A stretch of 64,000 nucleotides of DNA from Arthonia radiata (lineage: Eukaryota > Ascomycota > Arthoniomycetes > Arthoniales > Arthoniaceae), in the NCBI GenBank assembly GCA_002989075.1, contig PSQN01000003.1, positions 875,366 through 939,365 on the forward strand. Reading direction: 5' to 3'. The notes under the pieces are model-generated. The model did not search any database and was not told the origin of the DNA. It saw only the letters and a program-made list of their open reading frames with translations. Position numbers and translations under genes: made by a program. Positions 23,501-35,536 of this stretch are shown piece by piece (the stretch's first letter is position 1; each line of letters opens with the position of its first letter).

Positions 23501-23880
23501 ACATTGACAGATGTTGCACGCGTGTTGTCCTCCACGTTCGACAGATCCGGCGTTGACCGCAACTCGTCCGACGGCACACCCTCCAGCGTCCTCGCATGCA
23601 CCGCTCGCCTGACTGGGTCTTGCCTTGCTTTTGCTTTTGCCCGTGACGTTGGATGTGTGCCCAAAGGCATCATGTTCTCCAACACGCCGACCCTGTCTCC
23701 TCCATGATCAAGAAACGACGGCTGCGGCGCGCGTAACGGTGGCTCTTGCCAGCCCGGTGTGGATATTAATACGTTCTGATCCTGCGGCAGTTCCGGGCTG
23801 AACATGGGCGCATCGCTCAGCATGGGATCGATCGGGGGACTGTTCCGCGACGGCCATGTCTCTTGATTTGAGACCGCCAT
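20549..23880 (-). CDS. RCO1: Two-PHD-finger Rpd3S histone deacetylase subunit RCO1
   Basis: Exons 23880-22547 and 22496-20549 (GG|GTAAGT, TGCAG) give 1093 aa. The frame continues upstream only to a GTG, so ATG 23880 (MAVSNQETWPSRNSPP) is the start. The N-terminal half is proline/glutamine-rich and disordered. The first PHD finger reads YCAACGGEGYLLCCDG, then CKRSFHFSCVSPP and WLCDDCRTKT. About 100 residues on is the second, degenerate one: CHACTEPARHPDRPIVACDT, then CPASWHFECLDPP. The segment between the fingers is where Rco1 binds Sin3/Eaf3. After them come YPLASRIKRRQEDNTVRYRL and a long coil. In yeast the protein targets Rpd3S to H3K36-methylated gene bodies. Cti6-like proteins have one PHD, so RCO1 fits better. 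Confidence 0.82.
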
Positions 23881-25114
23881 CGTACTCCTGCGGCGGCTGT
23901 ATCTGGCTTCCACAGCGTCAGCACTTGCTTCACGCGCCGGTCCAAGTCTTGCAGATGCGTTTTACCATGACTTACCAGCCTCCAGCAGTGTTGCGATGGG
24001 GTGCGCCAGAGATATCTGTATGCGCGGACGCGGTGATGGTTCAAGTAGTAAAGGAGAACCTCCTTTGGAAGCCCCCTTTGGCGCTCGGACCACCCCCCGA
24101 GATTTGCTCGTGATTCTCCCAAGCACAGCGCACTTACTTATGGCGTCTGTCAATATATTGTATACAATTATTCGAAGTTGTTCAGACTAGCCAGAGATGC
24201 CTGATGGAGAAGGTCTGACTTTATGTGAAATCCTGATGTCACAACACAAGGCAGAAGTGAGGCAAAGAGTCATCTACAAACGCCATCACACAACCTGCTT
24301 AGCAGATCGCCTTAGAACCGCGTCTATCTGTTGATTGATACTAAATGGTATCTGAAGCCTTCCACTATCTTCCTGAGAAGTCATGCTGCGTGCTTTGTTG
24401 AGCAAGGTAGAGGCTTCAGGTCTCGTGACTCGATCACCTTCATGCAACTCGCAGACCACCTGCAGCCGCTCGTTACGGTTGACCCGATTGTGCATGTGGA
24501 CATCAGATCCGTCATGCAGCACCATGCAGACTTGCGACCGATCATAGACCTACCTCATGCAGGAGACTGTGTGCCGACGGTGATGAAATGTAAGGCTATC
24601 GCCTAGTAGAGGGAAAGGCAGCAGTACACGAGCGCAACCCTTTTGCCGTACAATCGTCCATGAACTGCAATTTGTCTTTCAAATTTTGTACTCCTGGCAA
24701 CAATCGTAAGTTGTAATCATTTGTCATATGCAATGATGAGCTTCGGAGGTGAAGCTGACCGACACGGTCTGTATACCTTACCTTGTTGATCTGATAGGTG
24801 GTGTGTCGCTTCATCTGCTGTGATGGACTACTGTAGTTAGAAGACACAGTTTAGCCAGAACAGTGGAATAAGATGATGCTGCCAGAGCGAAGATATGGCG
24901 GGTTGACTTTCATGAGTTTCATATTGTCACACTGTGTGCAGCTACATGAGGCCGCTGTGACGGGTGTGGGTCCTGTTCGCCAACAATGGCTTGGCCCTGC
25001 GAGCGTGTGAAGACATCAGCTCGTGCCTGTGGACTGTGAGGATCCAACGAGGACCCAAGGAGAGTGTATGCAGCAACATGGTGCTTGCGAGCTCCTGAAA
25101 ACCACGTCGGTCCT
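23881..25114. other. Intergenic, 1.2 kb
   Basis: RCO1 promoter (to about 24.2 kb) and 3' region of the EBP1 homologue. Scattered short frames have no codon bias or family signal. No tRNA or repeat recognised. Confidence 0.5.
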
Positions 25115-26539
25115 CTACTCATCATCGTCGCTGCTCTCCTCCTCGGCACCCGCAGCCGGCTTCTTCGCGGGCTTCTTCTTCTTCTTGTTCTTCTTACCCG
25201 TGCTGCGCGCGAGCGGTCGCTCCAGGATCTTGAGAACCTCTTCGTCTCGGATCTTGTTGTCGGTGACGTACTTGCTAAGATCAGGCTTGGGTGGGCCGGC
25301 GAGGACCTGCAAGCCGTTCTTTGTGATCGCTGTTACTTGTCAGCTCACTATCCACAGATACGGACGAACGCTCGCTACAGGTCAGCCGGATAACTCACCA
25401 ACAGTACTCAACAACCTCCCCACCGGCTCCCCGTCCTTGTCCCCAGCAACCTCATACTGCCTCAAGACACCTGACCTCACACCCTCAATCACACCCACCT
25501 TCCCAGCCCTCTCATCATTCAGCTGCCTCAAGCTAAATGGGAACGTCTTGAATTTCTCCACAATCTCACTGAGTATCGCTCGCGAGCTCGGCCGCTTCAG
25601 CTGGTACGTCATCGTCGTTCTTCTCAACAGCGTTGGCCGATTCTCCAGCGTCTTGCACTTCCCCGACCCCATGCTCACGCCCATCTCCACGCCCCATACC
25701 TCACCAACTTCCGGGACACCTTCGCCCTTCACGCCCTCACCCGGCGCCAGAATGATCTTCTTGGCGCCCTCGATCTCGTTGCGCTCGAAGCGCCAGGATG
25801 TGGTCGACTCGACGAGGTTGCAGCCGAAGCCCTTGACGACTTTCTGCAGAAGCTCAGTGATATGCGCTTGGTTTGGAGGTCGCTCCTTTTGCGCCTTGGC
25901 TTTCTTCTCGTCGGTGCCGCCCGCGAGCAGGCCTGGCGGGACCATCAGCCGCAGAAGGAGCTCGTTGGCCCAGTAGGTCGCGAGTAGCAGGTCGGCTTGT
26001 CGCGCGGGCACCTTGCCCTCCTCGTGTGCGTGATCATTGCCGGGGATGATGATGGAGTCGCATACTATCGTGCCGAAGCCGTCGATCTGTGCGCCGAGCT
26101 GGATCTTGATGACCTCGCCAGGCTTGAGGACTGTGGCTGCTTCTTCTGCGTCGGAGACGAGGGGTGTGTACGGTGTGACGTACGAGGAGGGCGAGACGGT
26201 GGTGGGATGTGCGATGCCTTTGGTGATCTTCTTGCCCTTGTAGACCTTGGTGATCTCGTCCGCGAGGAGCGCGTCGCCTTTTTGGCAGATCTCGACGATT
26301 TTAGAACCTTCGGTGCACCATCCTAGAGACGTGGTCTGTCAGAGAGATTGGCTGCGCGTGTGCCAACATCAATTCATACCTGTGACTGCCTCGAGGACCT
26401 TGATTGATATGCCTGCTGCGGTTTTGTACTTGGTGAGGGTGTCGGGGTTGTTCAAGCTGTAGTCTGCGCGTTCTCGTCAGTCCGGAGATTCATAGGCACT
26501 TATGCGCAACTGCATACCAACAGCTTGTTCCTCTGCCAT
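25115..26539 (-). CDS. EBP1/PA2G4 (Cdb4)-type M24 pseudo-aminopeptidase
   Basis: Exons 26539-26518, 26463-26380, 26322-25399 and 25329-25115 join in phase to 414 aa, beginning MAEEQAVDYSLNNPDTLTKY. It has the methionine-aminopeptidase fold: EICQKGDALLADEITKVYKG, KGIAHPTTVSP, IQLGAQIDGFGTIVCDSIII. Most metal-ligand positions of true aminopeptidases are not conserved, as in this subfamily. The C-terminus is a lysine-rich tail (GKKNKKKKKPAKKPAAG) ending in acidic SSDDDE. Relatives are mammalian EBP1/PA2G4 and S. pombe Cdb4. EBP1 binds ribosomes near the exit tunnel and affects growth control; the yeast relative Arx1 is a 60S export factor. The first coding exon is only 22 nt. Confidence 0.9.
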
Positions 26540-26771
26540 CTTGAAGGCTCGGATGTGCAAAGGAGAGAATCAGACGAATTTTTGGAGAAAAATGTCGTCT
26601 GTCGTGTGGTGGGGCGCGACGGAAAGGCCCCTGACCACACTTTGACTTCAAAGTACAGATCTGTCGATCATGATCAAGAGCTTCAACTGGAGGCTGTCTG
26701 ATCCAGCGCGGCCAGAAGATGGAAAATTAAGAAGATTACTAAGAGCTGGAAGGCCGGAGACATCCAATAGT

Positions 26772-28861
26772 CTATTCCTCATCACTCTCCTCCTCCTCAC
26801 TCTCACTATCCGCAGCCACAATCTCAATGAACTTCTCCATCCGTCCCCTCACTCCCTTTAACTCCTCGCTCTTCAGTGCCCTCTCATCGCCCCACCACTG
26901 CTCAAAAGCTTCTGCCTCAAACACGCCCTCCTGATCCCAATCCTCGACCGTGTACAACCCATTGCAAATGCCTGCAAACACCTCCGCGCCTGCCGTCTTC
27001 TTCGCCGCCTCAGCCTGACAGCACAGCAGGAAGTCCACCTGGTCCTCCTTCTTTGCAGCGCTGGCGTCAAATACGATCCGCTCGAACATGCTCTTCATTC
27101 CCTGGACCAGCTTGATGATTGCCTGCCCCTTGACGTCCGCATCCGTGATGTGCCGTATGACACCCGCAGCGACCGCCTTTCGTACTTGATGCTCCGACGC
27201 GTTCTGCGCCATGCGTTGGGATTGGAGCTCGAGTTGGATGGTGCTTACATCGTGGTTCTGCCGTATCGAGTCGGCGATGGAGGCGGCATTAAGCGCAACG
27301 AAGTCGTCGTGTTGGGTGTCTGATGACTGTGAAGTGAAGCTGCTTCGATGTGCTGAGAGGGGTACCTCTTCTTCCGAGTCCTCAGAGTTGAGGGTAGAAA
27401 TGGACTCCTGTGAATCAGACAGATGGAGATTGTAGAATGTGTCTTTGAGACCGAACGCGTCCTCTAAGTCCTCATCCTCAGAAGGTAGGAAGTCGAAGCC
27501 GTCTGCTGGTTGAGCAACCTTCGCAACGCCCTTTGCAACTGCTCTCTTCCGCTTACCAAGTGTTGTTTTTTGCGGAATTTGCACGCCATATGAAACCAGC
27601 GCACCGTCTTGAAATCTGCTGCCGCTGCCCACCTTTGCACCAGACGCCACGATCGCGCTGTTAATCTCGCAGCCGTCTTCAATAATCACGTCGTCCCAGA
27701 TGTATGCGTCCTGTATTCTGCAGTCATTGCCAATGACACAGTTGCGGCCAACCACACTCTGCCGTATCGATGTTTCAGATCCAACGTGGCTGTTTCTCCC
27801 AATCACAACATTGCCACTCAGTCGCGCCGTTCGCGATACCTTTGCTCCGGCTTCTCTGACCACGCCCAGTTTTGAGCGTTCATACTTTGACCCATCAACC
27901 CAATTTGTTGCGGGCACAAACGGGAAAGACCACCCATCTAGCACGTCTTGACTCACCGCATCATAAGCCTGCAGATTTCGCACGCGCGCCGCATAGCAGT
28001 CATTGACGATGTGCGTATGGATAGTCTTGCCATTGAGCTCGTAGTCCTTGAGCACGCTGTGTAGAAAGCCCGCTCGTGGCTTCTCGTAGTCAAAGTTATC
28101 GCTCCACAGCGCCAAGACGTCAGGCGTACATATATCGATGCCGCAGTCAATGAGATCCGTGCGGAGGTCAATGTTCTGCTTAAGGGTATCGGCGTCAAGT
28201 AGTAGACCTTCAGAGTCAGGCGTTAGCTGTTGATAATGAAGGCATCGTCGCTTCTCCGGGTCTATCACGAAGGCGGCGAGCATGTCGTTGGCTTTGGTAC
28301 GGTGGTAAGCTCCGGCTTCGCGCAGCACCATGGTCATGATTGCATTCTTGTCGACGGCGCGGCGCGCTCGATGAGTGGCAAGGGCCGGGCCAAGAGGGAC
28401 ATTGGCCACGACGTCGCCGTAGACGATAATAAAGTCATTAGTGAGGATGGCGCGCTTGTCGAGGTCGCGCATGGCATCGCCAATGGAGCGACTGGTTGAA
28501 CGCAGTATATGCAGTCTGAACGGAGCATGTGACTGTGTCCATTTGGAGGACCTAGAGAGATTAGCAAGGCTCTGAAGAAGTGGTACCAAAGATCATACTG
28601 AAGATAGGCTTCGATCTGGTCAGTGTGTGCGCAACAGTAGACGTAAACCACCTCGACTCCAGTACTTGCTAGATACTCGAGCGTGTACTCAATCAGCGGC
28701 GCATTGGCAAGGGGTAGCAAGCATCGTGGCTTCTGGAGAGTGAAAGGGCTGAAGCGGGTCTCGAACGAGTCTGCAAGGACAACCGCCTGGAGCGGGTCTT
28801 CGGTCTCCTGCACGTCCCTATTGCTTTTGTCGGCACCACCCTTTTGCGATTTTGGTGCCAT
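26772..28861 (-). CDS. GCD6: Translation initiation factor eIF2B subunit epsilon
   Basis: Exons 28861-28599 and 28551-26772 (CTTCA|GTATGA, CTCTAG) give 680 aa. Residues about 25-270 are a nucleotidyl-transferase-like domain (LQAVVLADSFETRFSPFT, KPRCLLPLANAPLIEYTLEY, FIIVYGDVVANVPLGPAL). Left-handed beta-helix hexapeptides follow (VVIGRNSHVGSETSIRQSVV, NCVIGNDCRIQDAYIWDDVI). The C-terminal W2/HEAT domain, the GEF catalytic part, ends in aromatic/acidic boxes (DWDQEGVFEAEAFEQWWGDE) and a D/E-rich tail. It is the catalytic subunit of the factor that recharges eIF2 with GTP in the cytosol and is controlled by eIF2-alpha phosphorylation. Confidence 0.97.
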
Positions 28862-29300
28862 GTCTGCAACCAGTGGGCGTTCCGTGCAGTAGATGTCCAG
28901 AAGGCGTGACCAGTGGTTCGGTGGATGTATGTTTCAAGATGTTGGATGCGTCACGCAAACAGCCCTACAATCGGAGAATTTGCTGGATCGCCTCCCGCCT
29001 CCGAACATCCTGGTAGTCTATCAACGTTCTGGACACTGCAATAGGCCTTGCATCATAGACGACTGTGCTCAAAATTTGGTCTGGGCCTTTATCGAACCGT
29101 AGCTAGATAATACTTAAACGCGACCTCCTCCGCATCTCTACTTGCGCACTCATCGCGTCGTGAAGAAGGTGGTATGTTTACCACCCATAAAAACGAGCTC
29201 GACCCAACGGTATCCAGAACACATCTGACACAATCCTCCCAAATCACCACTGAAGCCAAAAGACGCCTTGTCCAACTCGAGAAGGCGTTGAAAATCCTCG
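28862..29300. other. Intergenic
   Basis: eIF2B epsilon promoter and SKN7 3' region, both genes on the minus strand. No gene seen. Confidence 0.5.
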
Positions 29301-31410
29301 CTATCGCGGTCCACCATGTATCGACATTTGCGGTGGATACATCTGCTGCCTCTTCACATCAGGCGCTCGGTCTCCCTCACCACCTGAAATGTCTGAAATG
29401 TGCCTTCTATGAGTTCCCGGAGGTAACCTTGATGCTGACGGCGTGTGCGGGCCAGACCCATACTGTGGTGGCATGCCACTCTGCATGCCGTACCCTGGCA
29501 CGTACCCATCACCAACATTACTCGCTACAGGAGACACGCCACTCATGTGGGCGGGCGTGTCCCAGTTCGTACTCATCGGTGACTTTCCTGCGTCTTCTTC
29601 ATCCTTCAATGATCGCGTCGAAGAATGCGAGATGGGCTGTGCACCTGGTGACGGTCGCTTAAGGTGACCAAGATGCTTGTCGAGCATGGCCATGAGACCT
29701 TCTTTGGTAAAAGGCTTTGGCAAGACGTCGTTCATGCCATGCTGGAAGTACATGGAGATGTCGTCGCTTCTGATGTTGGACGTCATGGCGACGATAGGTG
29801 TGTTGTCGAACTGTCGGACGAGGTGGCATGCTGACACACCGTCGAGGACGGGCATGATGATGTCCATCAAGATGAGGTCATAAGTTGAGCCACTGTTGAG
29901 CTTGTTGACTGCTTCTAGACCGTCGAACTGCTTGGTGTAAGTATCTCACGCAACTATTATGACGCATGTCAGTGAGGTGACTTACAGCGCTGTCAATCGC
30001 ACACCTGAACGCGTATAAAAATTTGCTACCTATCCTCCGGCATGTGGGATCATCTTCGACAAGTAGTATCTGTGGTTGGCGTATCCAGCCAAGATCGTAA
30101 CCCTGCTTCTTCGACTGCGGCTGTGTTTGAATCCGGATGTCTGAAGCTTCTAGAGGTTTGTTTGGTTGCGGCATTGGGTATGGAATGTTGTGTACGTGCT
30201 CGCTGTACATGGGATCAATACCCTGATTGGAACCTACGGGGTAAACTAAGTTGTCGATGTCGTTGTACCGCACTGTGCCCGTCGAGCCAGCAGACAGCGG
30301 CGGCTCTCGGCTTTGCTGTCTCTGACTCGATCTGAGGGCTGTCTCGGACGGAGGCGGCGTGGATAGAGTGCTGTTCATACGATGTGCTATTTCATTCATC
30401 TGCTCGAGATTCTTCGCATTGATCGCGGTCTCTGCGTTGACCTCGTTGAGAAGCTTAGAGGCATGCTGTAAGGGCGATGCCGGCGGCTCGTCGGTGGGTG
30501 GAGTTTCTTGTGCTGATCCAGGCTGGTTGCCATTTGCGGTTGGGGCTTGATTCTGAAAAGGGTTCATGAAGTTCTTGCTATTTCGTCGTTGAGCATCGAC
30601 AGAATGTAAAAAGCTCATGACATCTTGAATGACATGCTCATGGTTCACCACAGTCTTTTGTAGCCCAATCACTTCTTGCAAGAGCATCGAGTGATGCATG
30701 CTAAGTTCATTGTATCTCTCATGCAGCTGTTGTAGTTGTGCCTGTGTGCCTGCTAGCTGTGTGTTCACCATGTCCATCTGTTGCGCTGGCATATCCTCCG
30801 GCGAGTTCGGCTTTTTTGGTACTGGCGCCTTTCGTCTGATGTTGTCTAAGGCATCTTTGTTGTTCGCTTTGAAGTCTGGGTGTTTGAATTCCCAAGCCTG
30901 CGTCGCACATCAGTCAGCGACATTTTGAATCCACGAAAAAGTGTTTTGCACGTACCCCAATGCCATATGGCGAATGACCGCTCTCCTCGTTGTTGTGCCG
31001 GACTTTGTGGAAGTCGTACTTGTTCAGTTGCCGGACGAAGCTGGCAAAGTTGCTGTGCTTGAAATGCTTTGGCAGTATAGATTTCGTAAACTTCTCGTTC
31101 TGTGAACGTGGTGGTCAATATGCGCCTATGCTGGCTCTTGAAAATCATTTGGGCGCACCTCGAGCACAACAAAGCTGTCGCCTTCATTGCCCCATCTCAC
31201 AACCGACTCATATGATGGATCCTCCAACATCCTGCGATCGAAATCGGGTCAGCGCATTGCTACGTCATGCCGGGCAAGCGGCCTATACGAACTTGTAAAG
31301 CTTGCGAACCTGTGCGACGGTTAGTACAAGACGAGTTTGCGCGGTGACCCTGAACTCACAAAATCGCTCGAGCTATTAGCCCCTGCGCCCTGGTTCGCTT
31401 GGCTGTCCAT
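29301..31410 (-). CDS. SKN7: HSF-type response-regulator transcription factor SKN7
   Basis: Six exons: 31410-31360, 31309-31293, 31231-31159, 31099-30956, 30897-29986 and 29927-29301. All phases fit, 607 aa. An HSF-type DNA-binding domain starts at residue 16 ([40 protein letters not shown]). A coiled coil follows ([19 protein letters not shown]), then a linker, then a receiver domain ([20 protein letters not shown]; the phospho-acceptor Asp in [15 protein letters not shown]; the Lys in LPKPFTKEG). The C-terminus is P/G/Q-rich. It is a nuclear output of the HHK-Ypd1 phosphorelay for oxidative and osmotic stress, so it may be downstream of sensors like that at 1-5946. The second exon is a 17-nt microexon. 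Confidence 0.96.
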
Positions 31411-32982
31411 GATGAGATGAACCGCACCAGGCGGTAGCCTCTATGACTCGAAAATGGCAGCACAGCTGCAGGATCCTGCGGGAAAGTATCTGTCGCAAGA
31501 TACGCAGTTGGCCGCCAGAAGACTCAAAAGATCGCAGGCAAATCGAGCTTCAAGGCTGTGGATTTCGTCAAGGCTGCGATAGCCGCTAGTGTGTCGTGTA
31601 CCGAGATCAAGTCGGCGGCGCGCGTTGTCGATGTCAGAGTGACACAGTCGCAAGACAATGGTACACTGCTGGCTTGTGCGCGGGTGCTCCAAGCGCAGGC
31701 AAGATCCTGGTACGAGGCAATAATGGAACCCCGTCCGATAGTAGTTGAAAAGTCGCGCCAAGCTGCGTCCGAGGAAGGGTTCGGGGTGGAAGTATTAGGG
31801 TGGCCAATTATGGAGAGCGAGTGCAGGTCAGGGAAAAGATCTTCACAGATAGCGGCGGATCGGCGTTAAGTGATTGATGTCGCTGTCGGTGGTTGCGAAG
31901 GAGTGATGATGATAATGGATTCGGGTATTATTGCTGCGGTATGCATGCGCGAAAGGGTGAAGACAGCAGTGTAAGAGCCTGAGGGGAGAGGTGTGTGAGG
32001 AGAGAGTGCCAGATCCCGAATCGGCGGCGACAGCTCCGGGACGGGAGATCGGAAAGGGCAAGGCTCAAGAAAGATTATTCCAATTAACTGCACACTTCCT
32101 CCCTAAAGAAAGCTAACTTCCCACTACAATCGCTTCCTCCTCAAGCACGTCGCAGCGCTCCAACAACGCTCACCGGGGAGAGAAGAAGTAGCTGCAAGTG
32201 AGAAACGGGCGTGCAGCTGGCGATAGCGGGGAGGGCTGTTCATTGCAAGCGCTCCATGTCAATCCGCGTTCAGTGTCGTCGTCGCATCTCGAAAGAAAAG
32301 GGGACAAGTTGGCAGCTGGGGCGGGGCAGCGGCAGGTTCTCTCATCTGTCATGTTGTTGCAGGGATTCGGCCATGCCTGCTGCCTTTCCCCAAAACCTTC
32401 TTCGAACTGCATCTCCCAAATCGGCCAAATTCGGTCCATGCCACGCGCATGAGGCTGACGTTTAAAATTCTTCGTCGCTCGGTCCACCCAATCCATCCTT
32501 TGCTTTCAAGCCTCATCACCGCCTTGCGTCTCCACCACCCACGCCTTCTCGACAAAACTTGCTCCTCTCAACGAAGACGCCCACGCGTCGGCGGAGACCA
32601 ATCTCCGCTGCATCTCCCGAGCGCGCCAAGGCTCAGCCGCCTCGGCTTGGGCCGCTCCTCAAACCTTGAGTGTCCTCCTCGTCTCCTTGCCGATATCCAT
32701 AGGCCATCACGGAGATAAAAGTGCGCCGCTGGAATGGAAAAGAGCGAAACATCACGATCATGATTTTGACGGTGATTGTCGTACTGGACAGACTCACGAC
32801 AAGAGAGTGACAATTTAGCATTGCTTCCTGCCCCAAAAAGCGTACCGAAGGCAGCCTGGTCCTCATTTTCAACAAGTGATCAACTGCAATCCGTACAGGT
32901 TCTCTGTCAACATCGATGCTTTTGCTTGCGTCCAGGGACGGGGCCTCAGCTTGAGCAAATCTGGCTAAAGCTTTGGTGGAAG
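31411..32982. other. Intergenic, 1.6 kb, upstream of SKN7
   Basis: Long 5' region of SKN7 plus the 3' side of the unnamed gene at 32983. Bases 32480-32720 are C/T-rich on the plus strand, resembling a pyrimidine-rich promoter or 5' leader, with an open frame (32449-32718) lacking family signal. An unannotated transcript cannot be excluded. Confidence 0.4.
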
Positions 32983-34233
32983 TCACTCGTGACCCCTCCG
33001 CTTATTCTCCCACTCGAGGGTCGGCCAAGCATCTTTGCGCGCATATCGTTCCTCCCGGTTGCTCGCATCCAAGCTAATGGCATGCCGTCTATTATCGGCC
33101 TTGAAGAGATGATCGATTTTCAAAAGGACGTCTTGATCATATCGGAAGCCGTAATAGTCACACCATTCCTGAACCTTGCTGGCAAGAAGTTTGGTTGCGT
33201 TGTTATTGGACAGGATCAGCTCTAAATATCTCACGGCTTCGACGTAATTTGCATCGTAAGTCCCAAGACGGTGAGAACCGAACATACTGGGACGCTCTGC
33301 CGCTGCCGCAGCGATCCCGAAACATAGATAATACTCTGGACTTGCTTCTCTAACAATTAGGCCGATGGCGCGAGATGATCGTCCACTGCGGCTTTGCTGT
33401 GTTTGTGAGTAGACAATTGAACCGTCGCCATTCTTGACCTCCCCGAGAAGCTTGTCATAAAGCTCACTGTCAAGTGAATTATTTCTCTTGCAGTTAGAGA
33501 CGAACCCTAGGCGCTCATTCGCTTTCTCGACAATGCTTTGGAAGGCACCTTCTTCATAGTGGGACGACTGTAAGCCGCAGAAGGTATGAGGCGGGATGGT
33601 CGTGGGACAAACCCCCATTTCACAGGTTCTCAAGATCCCAGCGAGATCAGCAATAACTACAAGTTCTCGTGCGTCGATGAGAGCTCGGCCAATGTAGTTC
33701 AGCCAGCTTCTTACTTGGTTGGGCTTGGATTGGAGGCTTGCGTCTGCAGGCCTGGAGGCTTGCACAGAGGCAATGATGTTTGCAAGAATACTGCCACCAC
33801 CTTGGTGCTGTTGCGAAGGAATGGCGGACGAAATGTGTTGATTCGCGGTGGATGGTAGCGAGGCCATAGTGTCAGCACTTTCAGAGCCATCGTCTCCGTT
33901 CGACTCATCGCTGCTCGCTGCAGCAGGCTCAGTAGACCGCGTGCCTCGGTGCAGTCTGGGCAGCCGACGGTGACCATGCGAAGGATCAGAGCGCCCACTT
34001 TGCAAATCGTGCTGACCTGCGTCCTCATCATCGGGGATGAAGTGCGTCAACTCATGAGCGTTGTTGAACATCAGGAATTGCTTCACATGCGTGAAAGAGT
34101 GGAAAGAGTGCCACTCGTTCGTAGAACGGTCGTATACGGTACCGTGTGGATAGTCGGAGTGATACCCGGGAGGCCAGAAGTGCCATTGTCCAATCTCGAA
34201 AATGCGATGCTGTGGAGGTGGCGTGTCGGCCAT
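32983..34233 (-). CDS. Uncharacterised protein, 416 aa
   Basis: Intronless frame from ATG 34233 (MADTPPPQHRIFEIGQWHFW). I do not recognise a family. A compact aromatic N-terminal segment (about 1-70, rich in W/H/F/Y) is followed by a disordered S/D-rich linker (70-150). A mostly helical C-terminal domain (about 165-400) contains LNYIGRALIDARELVVIADL, TFCGLQSSHYEEGAFQSIVE and EYYLCFGIAAAAAERPSMFG. It ends in a charged KDAWPTLEWENKRRGHE. No signal peptide or membrane segment. Codon use and uninterrupted length support a real gene. Confidence 0.7.
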   Translation of the reverse strand: MADTPPPQHRIFEIGQWHFWPPGYHSDYPHGTVYDRSTNEWHSFHSFTHVKQFLMFNNAHELTHFIPDDEDAGQHDLQSGRSDPSHGHRRLPRLHRGTRSTEPAAASSDESNGDDGSESADTMASLPSTANQHISSAIPSQQHQGGGSILANIIASVQASRPADASLQSKPNQVRSWLNYIGRALIDARELVVIADLAGILRTCEMGVCPTTIPPHTFCGLQSSHYEEGAFQSIVEKANERLGFVSNCKRNNSLDSELYDKLLGEVKNGDGSIVYSQTQQSRSGRSSRAIGLIVREASPEYYLCFGIAAAAAERPSMFGSHRLGTYDANYVEAVRYLELILSNNNATKLLASKVQEWCDYYGFRYDQDVLLKIDHLFKADNRRHAISLDASNREERYARKDAWPTLEWENKRRGHE

Positions 34234-34501
34234 CTCGGGATACTGAACAAGCTCACTTGGGTCGTTAGAAGAGAGTCGAAGTTCCCAACAATCGGGTAGA
34301 CTCGGGGATGTGTTCCGAGGAGCACTTGCTAGAGCGTGACAAACGCTTCACTGGCTAAGGGACACGCGGGAATACTGTACTCATCTACTCTACCTGTCAT
34401 CAATGTGCGATTTAGAAGCAATCCGAGTCCATCGCAGTGCTGGAAGCAATAGCGTGACGAGTATTTGTTGACGCAGCAAGTTGCGACGTATCAACACAGC
34501 A
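34234..34501. other. Divergent intergenic gap
   Basis: Separates the divergent starts of the unnamed gene (minus, 34233) and the AIG2/GGCT-like gene (plus, 34502). Probably a shared promoter; no motif claimed. Confidence 0.4.
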
Positions 34502-35151
34502 ATGGCTCGCTATTATACTGCTAAGCCAGGTCAACGGGTTAACGGGTCGCAGAATGAGCCATGTCTTGATTGTCGATTGGGCTATCTTCAGAGCTCGCAG
34601 GGGCCGAACCAGCACCAGGAGCATGCACAGCGTGCGCACGACTTACTTACTGCGGTGTAGAGTCATCAACATGACTGGATTTCTAATGAGCATCCGTTGG
34701 CGGAGAATGAAGGGGTTGTGCTCGGAGACAGGAACGTTACCTTTCACCTGCGCACTTTCTTGAGAAGTTGGACCCAGCGCCTACAGGGTTCCTTCGCGTA
34801 CGCGACCATAGCCCAAGGAATCAGCCTACGCGCCGTATCGATTGTTATTTTTTCTACGGCTCGTTTGCGCAGCCCACAGCACTAGCAGGAGCGATTGGCA
34901 CACATGAAGCGCCCAAACTACGCTGTGCGGAGATCGTAGGATATCGACTCAAGGGGATTGGCTATAACAAGGCTCTTCACGATGGGCTGACGGGCGAGAT
35001 TGTGGAAGGATATGCGGGTATCGTTGGCGAGGAGGAGGAAAGGAAGCTAGCTGCACTGTTCGAGTTGACAGGGTTCGAATCAGCTCCTTGCCACATCGTC
35101 TTCAAAGATGGTGCAGAGCCTGCAGAAGTACCTGGGCATACGTTCAGGTAG
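34502..35151 (+). CDS. AIG2 / gamma-glutamylcyclotransferase-like protein
   Basis: The C-terminal exon (34732-35151) encodes HFLEKLDPAPTGFLRVRD, RRIDCYFFYGSFAQPTALAG, a VGYRLKGIGYN segment and a final PCHIVFKDGAE. The YGS turn after beta-1 is the signature of the AIG2/GGCT fold. The 5' exon is proposed as 34502-34654 from ATG 34502, with an intron 34655-34731 (weak donor GTGTAG, branch-like CTAAT, acceptor GACAG). This joins in phase to 190 aa and reads smoothly (AHDLLTA|ERYLSP). Fungal members are often annotated as putative gamma-glutamylcyclotransferases; activity here is not shown, and I could not locate the catalytic Glu with certainty. Confidence 0.68.
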
Positions 35152-35536
35152 AAGGGTACGTAGCTGTGTAGATGGTGAAGGTCTGCAGAAGACAGGGCTG
35201 GGTGCATGACGTGTGAGCTCTTGCGAATAGAGTTGCGACCTAATGCGACATGGCTGGAAATTTGCGATTGGAACACTTTGTGTAAACAATGGGGAGAGTC
35301 AGTGAGCAAGAAAGATAGAGGAGTGTCACAAAATTGCTTTTTGGCTACTAGCTTTGCGGCGGTGGCGGGGCTGCAAAGACACCTGTACACGCCAAGGCAC
35401 TAATTCGAACACTCTTCCCCCTATTGAAGCCATACCGGCCGGCTTTGTGCATGTGAACTTCGACAGTACTCCTCCGGACCTTCTCATCTCACTGGAGGAG
35501 CCAGAACTTGTCCCTTCTTTACCATACTCTACTGAA
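35152..35536. other. Convergent intergenic region
   Basis: 3' ends of the AIG2-like gene (plus) and the unnamed gene (minus) converge. Nothing else seen. Confidence 0.5.

Noticed and set aside
35070-35085. GGGTTCGAATC resembling a tRNA T-loop (B box)
   Set aside because: Lies within the AIG2-like coding exon (LTGFESAPC); no matching A box or acceptor stem was found nearby.
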